Notes: generated from the sequence alone by a model not told the origin. DNA of 64,000 bases from Bin87 sp965221295 (GCA_965221295.1 OZ244879.1:1364001-1428000), one strand, 5' to 3'. Numbered from the stretch's first letter, positions 8,831-18,259 are shown. Translations and numbers: made by a program.

Positions 8831-8848
8831 TTAGTCAGTTGGCATAAC

Positions 8849-8877
8849 AGGTTACGGAACGCCCGCCATATTGTCAA
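8849..8877 (-). promoter_or_regulatory. Putative sigma-70-type promoter for the tRNA-tuf operon
   Basis: On the minus strand TTGACA (plus-strand 8872-8877) is followed after 17 bases by TAACCT (8849-8854). The -35 box is a perfect consensus match. It lies about 100 bp upstream of the first tRNA. The rest of the 538-bp gap to cofE (8878-9285) holds a degenerate copy of the dispersed repeat around 8938-8970 (GAGCGGCAATCTCGTTGACC) and no gene I can support. Confidence 0.5.
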
Positions 8878-9285
8878 TAGTCGCGGGCGCTCGCACACTC
8901 CCAGTTTGCGGGATAGACCGTCTCCGCGAATCCGGCGCGAGCCCGGAGCGGCAATCTCGTTGACCACCACCAAAGGACCGACGACTTAGCCTACGCCGTT
9001 TATTCGTCAGGGCGCCGAAGCCGTCACGGCGCCGAGATCATCTGGGCGCCGGGATCATCCGGGCGCTGAGAATGCCGCGTCGGAATCGCGCCCCGAGCGC
9101 TGTCAATGCAGCGCGCTGTTGCGCTGCGGGCGCCGCTGCGACGCGCCCCTGAGATGTTTCGCGCCGGGGCCACTCGGCGACTCGGGAGCGGGTGATAAAC
9201 TGGTACCGCTGGGCGACCGGCAACGTCGCCATGCTGCTTTACAGTTCTTTCACCACATCCGCTCTAAATCATCGAGAGGTGCGCC

Positions 9286-10044
9286 ATGCCGCCGGAAATT
9301 CGCGCCGTTGGAATTGAGGGCCTGCCCGAAGTGCGGGCGGGTGACGATCTGGCAGTTCAGATAGTCGACGCCGCCGCGGCCCAGGGAACGCCGATTGAGG
9401 CCGGCGACGTGGTAGTGGTCACCCAAAAGATCGTGTCCAAGGCCGAGGGCAGGGTGATGACCATTGACGAGGTGGAAGCGTCGCCGCTGGCGGTGGCGAT
9501 AACGGAAGGGCACCGACGCGACCCTCGCCACACCGAGATGATCCTGCGAGAAAGCCGCCGCATCGTTCGCATGGATCGCGGCGTCATCATCAGCGAAACC
9601 TACCATGGTTACATTTGCGCCAACGCCGGCATTGACGCCTCCAACATCCCCGGCGACAACGCCATCTGCCTGCTGCCGGTTGACCCGGACGCTTCGGCCC
9701 GGCGCATCCGGGACGCCATCCGGGACCAACTGAGGGTCGATGTCGCGGTGCTGGTGTCCGATACCTTCGGACGACCTTGGCGCAACGGCGCGATCAACGT
9801 GTCCATTGGGGTGGCTGGATTCAACCCGGTGGTTAGCTACGTGGGCGAATTCGACCCCCACGGCAACGAACTGCACACGACGACGATCGCGGTGGCCGAT
9901 GAGTTGGCGGCAACGGCGGAATTGGTCACCGGCAAGCTGCTGGGGGTGCCCGTCGCCCTCATCAAGGGCTACCCCTACGAATCCATGCCAGACGCTGATA
10001 GCCAGGCCATAGTGCGCGAGCCGGACAAGGATTTGTTCCGATAG
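9286..10044 (+). CDS. cofE: Coenzyme F420-0:L-glutamate ligase
   Basis: A 252-aa CofE/FbiB-type ligase that adds glutamates to F420-0. Family segments visible are GDVVVVTQKIVSKAEGR near residue 41, 'RVDVAVLVSDTFGRPWRNG', GVAGFNPV and 'ELVTGKLLGVPVALIKGYPY'. The length matches the stand-alone archaeal-type enzyme; the FMN-dependent C-terminal domain of mycobacterial FbiB is absent. The gene stands alone, with a Uma2 gene convergent to it 26 bp away. It implies F420 use, in line with the PPOX-fold proteins elsewhere in the window. Confidence 0.93.
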   Translation: MPPEIRAVGIEGLPEVRAGDDLAVQIVDAAAAQGTPIEAGDVVVVTQKIVSKAEGRVMTIDEVEASPLAVAITEGHRRDPRHTEMILRESRRIVRMDRGVIISETYHGYICANAGIDASNIPGDNAICLLPVDPDASARRIRDAIRDQLRVDVAVLVSDTFGRPWRNGAINVSIGVAGFNPVVSYVGEFDPHGNELHTTTIAVADELAATAELVTGKLLGVPVALIKGYPYESMPDADSQAIVREPDKDLFR

Positions 10045-10070
10045 TCGCCTTGAGCCGTTGAGGCGGCCCG

Positions 10071-10883
10071 TCAATCGCCTCGCAAACGTCGGTTCTCAGC
10101 ACGAAGCCGTTCGACTTCCTGCTGTAGGCGCCCAGTTTGTTCCTGAAGGAAGTCGTTGCGTTCTTGAAGGGAGTCGTTACGTTCCTGCAGGAGTTCGCTG
10201 CGTTCCTGTAGCCGTTCGTTGAGATGCCCCAGGCGTTCGCCGCGCTCTTGGGGATGCTCCCACTCAACGCCAGTGGCCGGATCGTGGATTCTGAAGCGGG
10301 CGCCATCCCATCGGAAGTTCAGGTTCAGGATTTCGCTGGTTGACCCAACGCTACCGTCAGGGTAGTTGACCACTGGGAACCGTTGGTACTGGCCGTTGAC
10401 CAGCCGCTCGCCGATGATGGGTTCGCCGTAATACCTGCCGCCCAGCGAATCGAAGCGCCAGTACTCCGGCACGGCCAACTGACGATAAACCTCACGCTTG
10501 TTCCCGCTGTCGTTGCGGTGGGTGGAACGCGATCCCACCTCTAGGACGAAATCGGGCGGTTTGCCGTTTTGAATCGGATCGTATCCGACCCGGCGCCGGA
10601 TGGCGTCGCTATCGACGTCGAAGGCGATCAAGCAGTCTGGGATGACGTGCGCCGGCGGTCCACCCCGAGGATTGGGCGGGCCATAGTAGATCGGAATTTC
10701 GCCGCCCACCATGATGCTGGGATGATACGGATAATGGCCCTCGGGGTTGAAAATGGAGATCAGTTTGTCTCGCAAGTCGTAGATGGGCGGCAACTGCTCC
10801 ATGTCTTTGGGTTCCAGATCAAGGTCGGGATAAGGCTCCCAATGCTGGGCAACCGAGCGGGTTTTCGGTGTTGGCGTGGTCAT
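10071..10883 (-). CDS. Uma2-family (DUF820) putative endonuclease with coiled-coil tail
   Basis: A 270-aa protein with a PD-(D/E)xK-type Uma2 core: 'HVIPDCLIAFDVD', 'PPDFVLEVGSRST', a KREVY helix and 'VPEYWRFDSLGGRYYGEPI'. The start at 10881-10883 (MTTPTPK) has GGGGGG upstream; the longer frame is unlikely. The last 55 residues are a repeated heptad (LQERSEL, LQERNDS, LQERNDF, LQEQTGR) ending in a basic leucine-zipper-like segment. The same design occurs in the paralogue at 13962-14777. The cellular role of Uma2 proteins is not established. Confidence 0.88.
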   Translation of the reverse strand: MTTPTPKTRSVAQHWEPYPDLDLEPKDMEQLPPIYDLRDKLISIFNPEGHYPYHPSIMVGGEIPIYYGPPNPRGGPPAHVIPDCLIAFDVDSDAIRRRVGYDPIQNGKPPDFVLEVGSRSTHRNDSGNKREVYRQLAVPEYWRFDSLGGRYYGEPIIGERLVNGQYQRFPVVNYPDGSVGSTSEILNLNFRWDGARFRIHDPATGVEWEHPQERGERLGHLNERLQERSELLQERNDSLQERNDFLQEQTGRLQQEVERLRAENRRLRGD

Positions 10884-10981
10884 GACGTTACCCCCCAGCC
10901 TGCGGATAATCCGGTGGAGGCTACGGGACATTTTACCGCACCAGTCGCGGCAACGGATGTTGTTGGCAAGTCCAATTTCGC

Positions 10982-12067
10982 TCAAAGCTCCAGACGTCGC
11001 TGCTCGGAGGCGGCCTCCGGCGCCGAATCTTGAGGTTCGCTAGCGCTGAAGCTGGAGACCCCCACGCCCAACAGACGGAATGCCCGCCCCGGCGTCATCT
11101 CACGCTCCAATAGGCTCCAGGCTGCATTCGCGATGGTTGCCGCGTCTTCGGTGTACTGCGGCAGCGTGGTCTGGCGTGTGAAGGTGGTGAAATCCGACAG
11201 CCGGATCTTCATGGTGACAGTGCGGCCGGACAGCCCCTTGCTGCCCAACGAGGCGGCCACGCTGCCGGATAACCGCCGCACCACCGGCAGAATGTCATCG
11301 GCGGCGCTCAAGTCCTGGGGAAAGGTCGTTTCGCTGCTGACCGACTTGGTTTCACGAGAGGTCTGCACGGGCGAATCATCGATGCCTCGGGCCTGGTCGC
11401 GAATGCTGGAGCCCCGCGCGCCGAAGCGTCGACTGAACCAGGCGTCGGGCATGGCGGCCAACTGCCCGATGGTGAAAATCTCTTCCTCATGCAGGCGGGC
11501 CGCCGACTTCGGTCCAATGCCCATCAGGGCGCCCACCGGAAGCGGAGCGAGAAACTCGGCTTCACGGCCAGCGGGCGCCACCACCAGGCCGTCGGGTTTT
11601 TGCAGATCCGACGCCACCTTGGCGACGCATTTCCCGGAACCCAACCCGACGGATATAGTCAAGCCCACCTCTCGCCTAACTCGTTCCTTGATGTCGATGG
11701 CAATGGCGATGGCGGGCTGCCGCTCGACGGCTTCGGTGATGTCCAGGTAAGCTTCGTCCAGCGAGATCGGTTGGATCACCGGTGTTACGCTGCGAAAGAT
11801 GTCCATGACCTGCTTGGACACCTCCCGGTAGCGGTCGAAGCGTGGGCGCACGATGATGCCCTCGGGACAGTGCCGCACCGCGGTGGCCATGGGCATGGCG
11901 GAATGCACGCCAAATCGGCGAGCCTCGTAGGACGCGGTGGCCACGACGCCGCGTCCGTTGGGCCGGCCCCCAACCAGCACCGGCTGGCCACGCAGCTCTG
12001 GGTTGTCCAGCTGTTCCACGGCGGCGTAGAAAGCATCGAGGTCGGCGTGAATGATGTGACGCGCCAT
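10982..12067 (-). CDS. dinB: DNA polymerase IV (Y family)
   Basis: A 361-aa translesion polymerase. Palm-domain carboxylates are in DLDAFYAAVE (residues 9-18) and SLDEAYLD (102-109); GLGSGKCVAKVAS, the helix-hairpin-helix GIGPKSAARLHEE and the little-finger domain follow. The last six residues, QRRLEL, resemble a beta-clamp-binding motif. The ATG at 12065-12067 is chosen over an in-frame GTG 9 bases earlier. The 597-bp gap upstream (12068-12673) shows no credible gene. Confidence 0.95.
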   Translation of the reverse strand: MARHIIHADLDAFYAAVEQLDNPELRGQPVLVGGRPNGRGVVATASYEARRFGVHSAMPMATAVRHCPEGIIVRPRFDRYREVSKQVMDIFRSVTPVIQPISLDEAYLDITEAVERQPAIAIAIDIKERVRREVGLTISVGLGSGKCVAKVASDLQKPDGLVVAPAGREAEFLAPLPVGALMGIGPKSAARLHEEEIFTIGQLAAMPDAWFSRRFGARGSSIRDQARGIDDSPVQTSRETKSVSSETTFPQDLSAADDILPVVRRLSGSVAASLGSKGLSGRTVTMKIRLSDFTTFTRQTTLPQYTEDAATIANAAWSLLEREMTPGRAFRLLGVGVSSFSASEPQDSAPEAASEQRRLEL

Positions 12068-12673
12068 AGGTTTCACACGGGTTGAAAGCTAAGATTGCCG
12101 TCCTGATGCCCGATTGTAAACCCCATCGCCCACCACGCGCATGCGGCGTCCGTCACCAAACGGTCGTAATCGCTGGAGTCCGGCGGGTCAACGTGGCATC
12201 ATCCATTCGGTTGGGATTGGCGCTGGCCGGATGGCACGTTACGCTTCTAATATCGCCGGATCTCGGCACCAAACGGGCCAGCGGACGCGCGCTTACGCAA
12301 CGATCCGCCTATAGTCGCATTGGCCCGCCCTATCCTCTTGAGAGGCTACCGCTTGAAAGGATACCGCCATCGCTAAAGGGATTGGAGCGAAGCGCGTTTC
12401 CTAACGCCTGCGCTGACGCTTACGTATGCGACTGGCCTGGGCGGTTGAGGCGGCTCCACCAAGGTGATCAAGCGTTTCAAGTCCCACGGGCGCGGGTTGG
12501 CGGCGCCGCAACGCAGATATTCCACTCCGCCCAGGGGGTCGATTCCGTGAGCGATGATTTGGTTCGAGTTTGACACTCCCGAAAGGCGACGCATACACTG
12601 TCGCCCATTCGCCAGCCGCTTCCGCCACCAACCGAGAATGATCGGTACGGGGAACCCTATGGAGGATCACCGC

Positions 12674-13687
12674 ATGACCACGGCACACACCCATGACCAC
12701 GACCATCCCCACACCCACCCGCAGGCCGCGTCTGAAATGCGAACGGCCGCCCTGGCCTTGCTGAGCAGTCTGGACGCCACGCAGAAATCTGCGATCAGCT
12801 TCAGCTACTACGACGGCGAGCGCATCTTCTGGTACTACCCGCCGATGAATCGCCATGGTCTGCTGCTCCGCGAGATGAACGAGGCACAGCGCAAGTTGGC
12901 CTATGCTCTGATGGCTACCGGCCTCACGGAAGATTCCAACCGCAAGGCTCAACTCATCATCGAGCACGAATCAGTCCTCGGACCGTTGGAACAGGAGCGT
13001 GGCCGCGTCACCTTCGCCCGCGACCCGTTGCTGTATTCGTGGACCATCTTCGGCGACCCCGCCAACGACGCCGAGCCTTGGGGTTGGCGGGTCGAAGGCC
13101 ACCACGTTTCGCTGCATTACAGCGTGTGGGGCGAACGCGTCCTTTCGATGACGCCATTCTTCTTCGGCGCCAATCCTGCCGAGGTTCCCAAGGGACCCAA
13201 GCAGGGCCTTAGGATCCTGGGCGATAGCCAAGACATTGCCATGGAACTCATGGCCAGTCTGGACGCCGGGCAGAAGAGCCGCGCCACAATCTATGACGAA
13301 GCGCCGGCCGACATCATCACCTTCAATTCATCCCGCGCGTCTCTCCCCAAAGAGGAGGGACTGCCGGCCACGGCGATGTCTGGCGTCCAGCGCGAGATGC
13401 TCATGGCATTGGCCACCGAATACGTCAATCGCATCCGCGCGGATCTGGCCGAAGAGAAGCTGGACGCCCTTCGGCAGGGCGGGTTGGAGAAGATCCACTT
13501 GGCCTGGGGCGGTCCGGTTGATCGAACGCAGCCCCACTACTACCGGCTGCACGGCGGCGACTTCGTAGTGGAGTACGACAACCGTCAGAACGGCGCCAAC
13601 CACATTCACTCGGTGCTCCGCGACGTGAACAACGACTTCGCCGCCGACGTGATGCGAGACCACCTGCTCATGTACCACGTCCTGTAG
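12674..13687 (+). CDS. DUF3500 domain protein
   Basis: A 337-aa protein. After a His/Asp-rich start (THDHDHPHTHP, possibly metal-binding) it follows the DUF3500 pattern: 'MRTAALALLSSLDATQK', 'YYPPMNRHGLLLREMNEAQR', 'LLYSWTIFGDP', 'GWRVEGHHVSLHYSV', 'SMTPFFFGANPAEV' and a C-terminal 'FVVEYDNRQNGANHIHSVLRD', all closely spaced as in the family. The biochemical function is unknown. The ATG at 12674 has GGAGG 10 bases upstream. It is followed by a Uma2 gene on the same strand. Confidence 0.9.
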   Translation: MTTAHTHDHDHPHTHPQAASEMRTAALALLSSLDATQKSAISFSYYDGERIFWYYPPMNRHGLLLREMNEAQRKLAYALMATGLTEDSNRKAQLIIEHESVLGPLEQERGRVTFARDPLLYSWTIFGDPANDAEPWGWRVEGHHVSLHYSVWGERVLSMTPFFFGANPAEVPKGPKQGLRILGDSQDIAMELMASLDAGQKSRATIYDEAPADIITFNSSRASLPKEEGLPATAMSGVQREMLMALATEYVNRIRADLAEEKLDALRQGGLEKIHLAWGGPVDRTQPHYYRLHGGDFVVEYDNRQNGANHIHSVLRDVNNDFAADVMRDHLLMYHVL

Positions 13688-13961
13688 CCCACAGGGGAAT
13701 GACCGCGATATGACGATGGCGGCGCGGTGCGAGATCTCTGCGCCGCCTTTCGCGTCGTCCCAGCTCAAAATATATTACGGGGATCGCTGGAGGCGGATGC
13801 GCAGAAACGCCAACCGCATCGTGCCCCTGGGCCCATTGCCGTTTCGATCTCTGTCAGATTGAAGTTGGCCAAAAAGATCGCGCGGGGCGCGCGGGCTCAT
13901 TCCTGGACCTGATAAAATGGGCGACCACAGGCGATCCGGCCCATGGTACGGGAGAATCGTG

Positions 13962-14777
13962 ATGACCACCGCCAAGTCCAAAACCGAACCGTTGGCCCAG
14001 CAATGGGAGCCGTATCCAGACTTGCCCAAACGCCCGAAGGATATGCAGCAGATCCGCCCCACCGATTACCTACAGGATATGTTCGTTAGCCTCCTTACGC
14101 CGGGCTATGACTACCGCAACCACCCGACAATCCTGATTGGACGCGAAATCCCTATCTACTACGATGCCACGGCGCCAGCGACGGGCGGGCCGCCGCCTCA
14201 CGTCATCCCCGACTGCATGATCGCCTTCGACGTGGACACCGAGGCCATCTGGCGGCGCGTCGGCTTCGATCCGGTGCAGAACGGCAAACCGCCGGACTTC
14301 GTGATGGAGGTGGCATCGCGTAGTACGTATCGCAACTATACCCTGCGCAAACGGGATCGCTACCGGCTGATTGGCGTGCCAGAGTATTGGCGCTTCGATC
14401 CCTACGGCGGCCGTTATTATGGCTTGCCCATCATTGGCGAGCGGCTGGTCGGGGATCGTTACGAGCCATTCCCTCTGGTTGAGCACGAGGACGGATTGAC
14501 CGGAGTAACCAGCGCCTTGCTGAATCTCGACTTCCGTTGGGACGGCCAACGGTTCCGGGTGTACGACCCGATGACGGGGGCGGAATTCGAACACTGGCAG
14601 CAGGCAACCGCCCGCCTCACCAACACTAACGCCCGCCTCACCGACACCAACTTGCACCTAACTAGCGCCAACGTCCGCTTGTCCGACACCAACGCGCGCC
14701 TATCTGATGAGAACGCGCGTCTGAGGGAAGAACTCCTGCAGGCGCGGGAGGGCAGCGCCGGCGGCGAATCAACCTAG
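13962..14777 (+). CDS. Uma2-family (DUF820) putative endonuclease with heptad-repeat tail
   Basis: A 271-aa paralogue of the gene at 10071-10883, sharing 'QQWEPYPDL', 'HVIPDCMIAFDVDTEAI', NGKPPDFVMEV and 'VPEYWRFDPYGGRYYGLPI'. The start MTTAKSK at 13962 matches the paralogue's start. The tail is a regular seven-residue repeat (RLTNTNA, RLTDTNL, HLTSANV, RLSDTNA, RLSDENA) that should form a coiled coil. The residue that is Asp in the paralogue's HRNDSGNK segment is Tyr here (YRNYTLRK), so nuclease activity is uncertain. Confidence 0.88.
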   Translation: MTTAKSKTEPLAQQWEPYPDLPKRPKDMQQIRPTDYLQDMFVSLLTPGYDYRNHPTILIGREIPIYYDATAPATGGPPPHVIPDCMIAFDVDTEAIWRRVGFDPVQNGKPPDFVMEVASRSTYRNYTLRKRDRYRLIGVPEYWRFDPYGGRYYGLPIIGERLVGDRYEPFPLVEHEDGLTGVTSALLNLDFRWDGQRFRVYDPMTGAEFEHWQQATARLTNTNARLTDTNLHLTSANVRLSDTNARLSDENARLREELLQAREGSAGGEST

Positions 14778-14782
14778 CGGGC

Positions 14783-14812
14783 ACGGCGGTTTCTAACCAA
14801 CCGCCGTTTCGG
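14783..14812 (+). terminator. Hairpin terminator after the Uma2 gene
   Basis: A 9-bp stem ACGGCGGTT (14783-14791) / AACCGCCGT (14799-14807) with a 7-base loop, followed by TTCGG. It starts 6 bp after the Uma2 stop codon. The T-tract is short, so termination strength is uncertain. Confidence 0.55.
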
Positions 14813-14932
14813 TCCTCCCTCATAGGGCCAATTTCGCCGACACGGGATTCCGCGTGGCAATCGCTACTCGTAATGTCAGATCAGCGAAGAGCGCCCGCTA
14901 AGGGCAGGATGCGCGCAAGCGTCGCAAACGCT

Positions 14933-16045
14933 TCAATCACCCCAGACCTGCCGGCAGGTTTCCGCCACCAGTTCCAGCTTGCGCCATTGCTCGTCTTCGG
15001 TGAGCAGATTGCCCGGCGCCGTTGACGCAAACCCGCATTGCGGACTCAGCGCAAGGCGCTCCAAGGGAACAAACGCGCTGGCCTCCTCAATTCGTTCAAT
15101 CAAGCGGCGCGGGGATTCCAGCGTGGGGTCCTTGCTGCTAACCAAACCCAGCGTAACCATCTTGTCTGGCGGCACGAACCTCAGCGGTTCGAAGGAGCCG
15201 GCTCGCGCGGTATCGTATTCCAACAAGAACCGGTCCACTGCCAGCGACCCGAACAGTCGCTCCGCGATGGCTTCGTAACCGCCTTCAGCGTACCACTTGC
15301 TCTGATTGTTGCCGCGGCAAATGTGCATGGCGACGGTAACTCCCGGACGCTGCGCGCCTTTCAGGCACAGATTGTCCGCTTCCACCGCTTCCTCAAACAT
15401 GCGATCTGGGTCTTCGCCCAGGTCTCGAAGATGCTGACGCCAGTTGGGATCCACGTAGTAGCTGTAGCGCGGCGCGTCGATCTGGATATAGTTCACTCCT
15501 GATGACAGGAGCGACTGCACCTCGGCTTTGATAAATCCGGCAATTTCCCAAAGTAGATCGGAGCGCGTGGGATAGAATTGGTCAGTCAATCCTGGTTGAA
15601 AGCAGATCGCTGGGAATTGGGTGGGACTAGGGATAGTAACCTTGACCGGCCCGGGCGCGTGCGCTTGTAGGAAAGCCCGCTGGTCGGTGGTCAACCCGCG
15701 ACGCTGCTGCAACTTCGCCCCCACCACTTGTCGCGTTCCCTGCTCGGTTGGCTTCCCACCCGGCCCCTGCCACACGCGTACCACCGCAGGAGCGTCCGGC
15801 GTAACGAAGCCATCAACCGAGTCGATCAGATCGTTCTGGAATCCCGTTCGTCGGAATTCCCCGTCGGTAAAGACATGGACACCGGCGGCCTGCTGGCGTT
15901 CCAGAGCGGCCAGAATCGCGCGGTCTTCAATTGCTCGCAGCTCTTCGGAGTCCAGGCGGCCAGCCTGAAACGCCCTCATCGCTTCCTTGACTTCCACTGG
16001 GCGCAGCAGGCTGCCCACGTGGTCGGCGCGGCAAACTTCCGGCAT
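14933..16045 (-). CDS. Cobalamin-independent methionine synthase (MetE) C-terminal-like methyltransferase
   Basis: A 370-aa single-domain TIM-barrel relative of the MetE catalytic half. It opens 'RADHVGSLLRP', has 'VFTDGEFRRTGFQNDL', 'YIQIDAPRYSYY' and the zinc-ligand elements His and Cys in AMHICRGN, Glu in LLEYDT and Cys in SPQCGF. It lacks the N-terminal folate-binding half of true MetE, so a methyl or alkyl transfer on another thiol or ether is more likely than methionine synthesis. It is the last gene of a five-gene minus-strand run. Confidence 0.88.
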   Translation of the reverse strand: MPEVCRADHVGSLLRPVEVKEAMRAFQAGRLDSEELRAIEDRAILAALERQQAAGVHVFTDGEFRRTGFQNDLIDSVDGFVTPDAPAVVRVWQGPGGKPTEQGTRQVVGAKLQQRRGLTTDQRAFLQAHAPGPVKVTIPSPTQFPAICFQPGLTDQFYPTRSDLLWEIAGFIKAEVQSLLSSGVNYIQIDAPRYSYYVDPNWRQHLRDLGEDPDRMFEEAVEADNLCLKGAQRPGVTVAMHICRGNNQSKWYAEGGYEAIAERLFGSLAVDRFLLEYDTARAGSFEPLRFVPPDKMVTLGLVSSKDPTLESPRRLIERIEEASAFVPLERLALSPQCGFASTAPGNLLTEDEQWRKLELVAETCRQVWGD

Positions 16046-16064
16046 GGCGGTTCCTCCTCAACGT

Positions 16065-16583
16065 CTAGCCCAGGTTCAGTTCCTGTCCAAACCGTTCGCC
16101 GTGGGTGATCTCTGCCATCGACTTGCGGGGCGTGCCGGTTCCCGCTGGCCGGGAAATTCGGTAGCCGAAGGGAAGCGCGGTGATCAGCTCCATATCTTCT
16201 GGGATGTTCAGCAACGCCTTGGCCGCATCCTGCTGCTCGCCCCGAATGCCGACGAAGCAGGTGCCTAGGCCCTCCGACCAAGCCACCAGTTCCATCTGCT
16301 GCAAAGCTCGGCCGGCGTCCAATTGGGGCCGGCGCGATTCCGCCATGACCACGGCAATGACCAATGGCGCTTGCCCGATAAACGTGCCCTGGGTGCAGAT
16401 GCGCCCCAGCTCGGCGATGGTGTCCGGGTTGCGGATCACGATGAAATGCCACGGCTGGGTGTTGCTGGAACTGGGAGCCCAACGGGCCGCCTGCAAAATC
16501 CTGTGGAGGGTTTGGTCAGGCACGGGGTCGGCCTTGAAATCACGGATGGTGCGCCTCGTCCTGATGCACTGGAAAACGTCCAT
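16065..16583 (-). CDS. Nitroreductase-family flavoprotein
   Basis: A 172-aa FMN-dependent nitroreductase fold: 'IRTRRTIRDFKADPVP', 'RWAPSSSNTQPWHFIVIRN', GRALQQMELVAWSEGLGTC and GYRISRPAGTG. The ATG at 16581-16583 (MDVFQ) has GGAGG 8 bases upstream; an earlier ATG (MEVNE) overlaps that site. It lies 19 bp before the MetE-like gene. Substrates cannot be told from sequence. Confidence 0.92.
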   Translation of the reverse strand: MDVFQCIRTRRTIRDFKADPVPDQTLHRILQAARWAPSSSNTQPWHFIVIRNPDTIAELGRICTQGTFIGQAPLVIAVVMAESRRPQLDAGRALQQMELVAWSEGLGTCFVGIRGEQQDAAKALLNIPEDMELITALPFGYRISRPAGTGTPRKSMAEITHGERFGQELNLG

Positions 16584-16772
16584 TTCATTTACCTCCAAAT
16601 CTCGGGCGTACCGAGCGGGTCACACCGCTTAGCCAAACCAGGCCTTCGACAGATCGCACGATCCCGACGGCCGGGCGCCGCCTCCTTCTGCCGAAAATTT
16701 GCCAAATCGGGCAGGCAATAACAGATTGCAGCAAGCGAGTCTGTGTGAAGTTCGATCTGCGTTGGGCCAACC

Positions 16773-17414
16773 TCAGTCTGCCCTGTACGGTGTTCCCCAA
16801 CGATCCTGATACACCACGTCGGCCAAGGGTCCGCGACGCACCGGCCCGAAGTTGCCCATGGGGTAGCCGATGGGGAGGATCGCGTAGGAGTGGACACCCG
16901 GCGGCAGGCCCAGGATCGCTTCGACTTCCTTTTCGTGGCGCAGATGTCGGCTGGTCAACGTCGCGCCCAGCCCCAGCGCCCGGGCCGCCAGCAACATGTT
17001 CTGCACCGCCGGGTATATCGACGCACCGGCGGCGCGAGTGGGCGCCTCGTCGCCATCGTCTTGGCACGCTATGATCCACACCGGCGCCTCGTGATAATGC
17101 TCGGTCAGGTACTGCACCGCGTCGTGCTGCCGTCGATACCGCCCGGGGCTGGAACCCGGCGGCGGCTCCGCGCCCAGATAGCGCGGCCCGACCACCTCAT
17201 CGAACGCCTTTTGGTACCACTTCTGCACCTGCTCCTTGATGCTGCGGTCCTTGACGACTAGGAAGCGCCATCGCTGGTTGGCGCCCCCGTTGGCCGCCCA
17301 CTGGCCGGCCTGCAGGATGCGGTGGATCAGCTCGTCTGGCACCGGGTCGGGTTTGAGCCGCCGCATGGCGCGGGTGGTGCGCATAATGTGAAACAGTTCG
17401 GTTCCTTCGGTCAT
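16773..17414 (-). CDS. Nitroreductase-family flavoprotein (second copy)
   Basis: A 213-aa protein: 'MRTTRAMRRLKPDPVPDELI', 'GQWAANGGANQRWRFLVVKD', a central YRRQHDAVQYL insert, ALGLGATLTSRHL and 'ILPIGYPMGNFGPVRR'. The start at 17412-17414 (MTEGTEL) has GGAG 6 bases upstream; the alternative MEYV start overlaps that site. It has a longer middle than the neighbouring nitroreductase, so the pair is not a recent duplication. It lies 59 bp after the enoyl-CoA hydratase. Confidence 0.92.
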   Translation of the reverse strand: MTEGTELFHIMRTTRAMRRLKPDPVPDELIHRILQAGQWAANGGANQRWRFLVVKDRSIKEQVQKWYQKAFDEVVGPRYLGAEPPPGSSPGRYRRQHDAVQYLTEHYHEAPVWIIACQDDGDEAPTRAAGASIYPAVQNMLLAARALGLGATLTSRHLRHEKEVEAILGLPPGVHSYAILPIGYPMGNFGPVRRGPLADVVYQDRWGTPYRAD

Positions 17415-17473
17415 AACATACTCCATGATTCCCGAGCCGGGAGGATGCAAGACAAAGGGTGTTGGCGAAACAA

Positions 17474-18259
17474 TCAGGTGACGTGAGGGGCATCGAATCG
17501 CGGCGGGCGTTTTTCTAGGAAGGCCGTCATCGCCTCGTTGGGGTAAGGCGTGTTGAAGCACAGAGCAAAGGTCTTGATGCTGTATTCCGCGGCGGCTTCC
17601 GCTCCCATCTCCAGCCAGGCCGACACGATCTGCTTCTGCGCGGCCAGGATGTAGCGACCCATGCCCAGGAAGATCTGCGCCGTTTCGAGCGCTACGTTTT
17701 CCAGTTCCGCTTTTGGGCACACGCGGTCCACTAGCCCCATGCTGAGGGCTGCGTCGGCATCGACTGTTTCGCCCGTCAGTAGTAGCCGGCGGGCCCGGCC
17801 CAGCCCCACCGTGGGCGGCAGCAGCGAGGCTTCGATCACCGATGGCAGCCCGACCCTGACTTCTGGCAATCCAAACACGGCATCTTCCGCCGCGATCCTG
17901 ATGTCGCAGGCCAAGGCCATCTCAAAAGCGCCACCCAGGCAGGGACCGTGGACCGCAGCCACCACCGGCAACGGCGAGTTCAACAGGCCCCGAGCGGAGG
18001 CGTGCAGCGACCTAATGAAACGCTCGGCCGATAGCGGCTCCAGGTCCTTCATCTCGCGTAGATCAACGCCGGCGGAGAATGCCCGATCGCCCGCGCCCCG
18101 CAGGATGATCGCTCGCAGGGACTCGTCCTGTCCGCACCGTTCCACCTGCGCCATCAAAGCCTCGAATACCCCGGGGCCGAGTAGGTTGAGATCGGTCCGG
18201 CCGTCGATCTCCAGCGTGGCGATGGCGTCGCGGCGCGTTACGTTGACCTCAGCGCTCAT
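17474..18259 (-). CDS. Enoyl-CoA hydratase/isomerase family protein
   Basis: A 261-aa crotonase. The oxyanion-hole segments are RAFSAGVDLREM and 'HGPCLGGAFEMALACDIRIA'; the Glu-bearing part is 'GLPEVRVGLPSVIEASLLPP', and GLVDRVCPKAEL follows. It would hydrate or isomerise a CoA thioester. Its ATG overlaps the upstream alpha/beta hydrolase stop by 4 bp, so the two are translationally coupled and likely act in one pathway. Confidence 0.93.
   Translation of the reverse strand: MSAEVNVTRRDAIATLEIDGRTDLNLLGPGVFEALMAQVERCGQDESLRAIILRGAGDRAFSAGVDLREMKDLEPLSAERFIRSLHASARGLLNSPLPVVAAVHGPCLGGAFEMALACDIRIAAEDAVFGLPEVRVGLPSVIEASLLPPTVGLGRARRLLLTGETVDADAALSMGLVDRVCPKAELENVALETAQIFLGMGRYILAAQKQIVSAWLEMGAEAAAEYSIKTFALCFNTPYPNEAMTAFLEKRPPRFDAPHVT

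Noticed and set aside
12082..12573. 163-codon plus-strand frame upstream of the DUF3500 gene
   Set aside because: No recognisable motifs, poor start context, and composition unlike the neighbouring genes. It is treated as intergenic.
16773..17720. 315-codon version of the second nitroreductase
   Set aside because: The extra N-terminus overlaps the enoyl-CoA hydratase out of frame. The start at 17414 has a GGAG site and family-like length.
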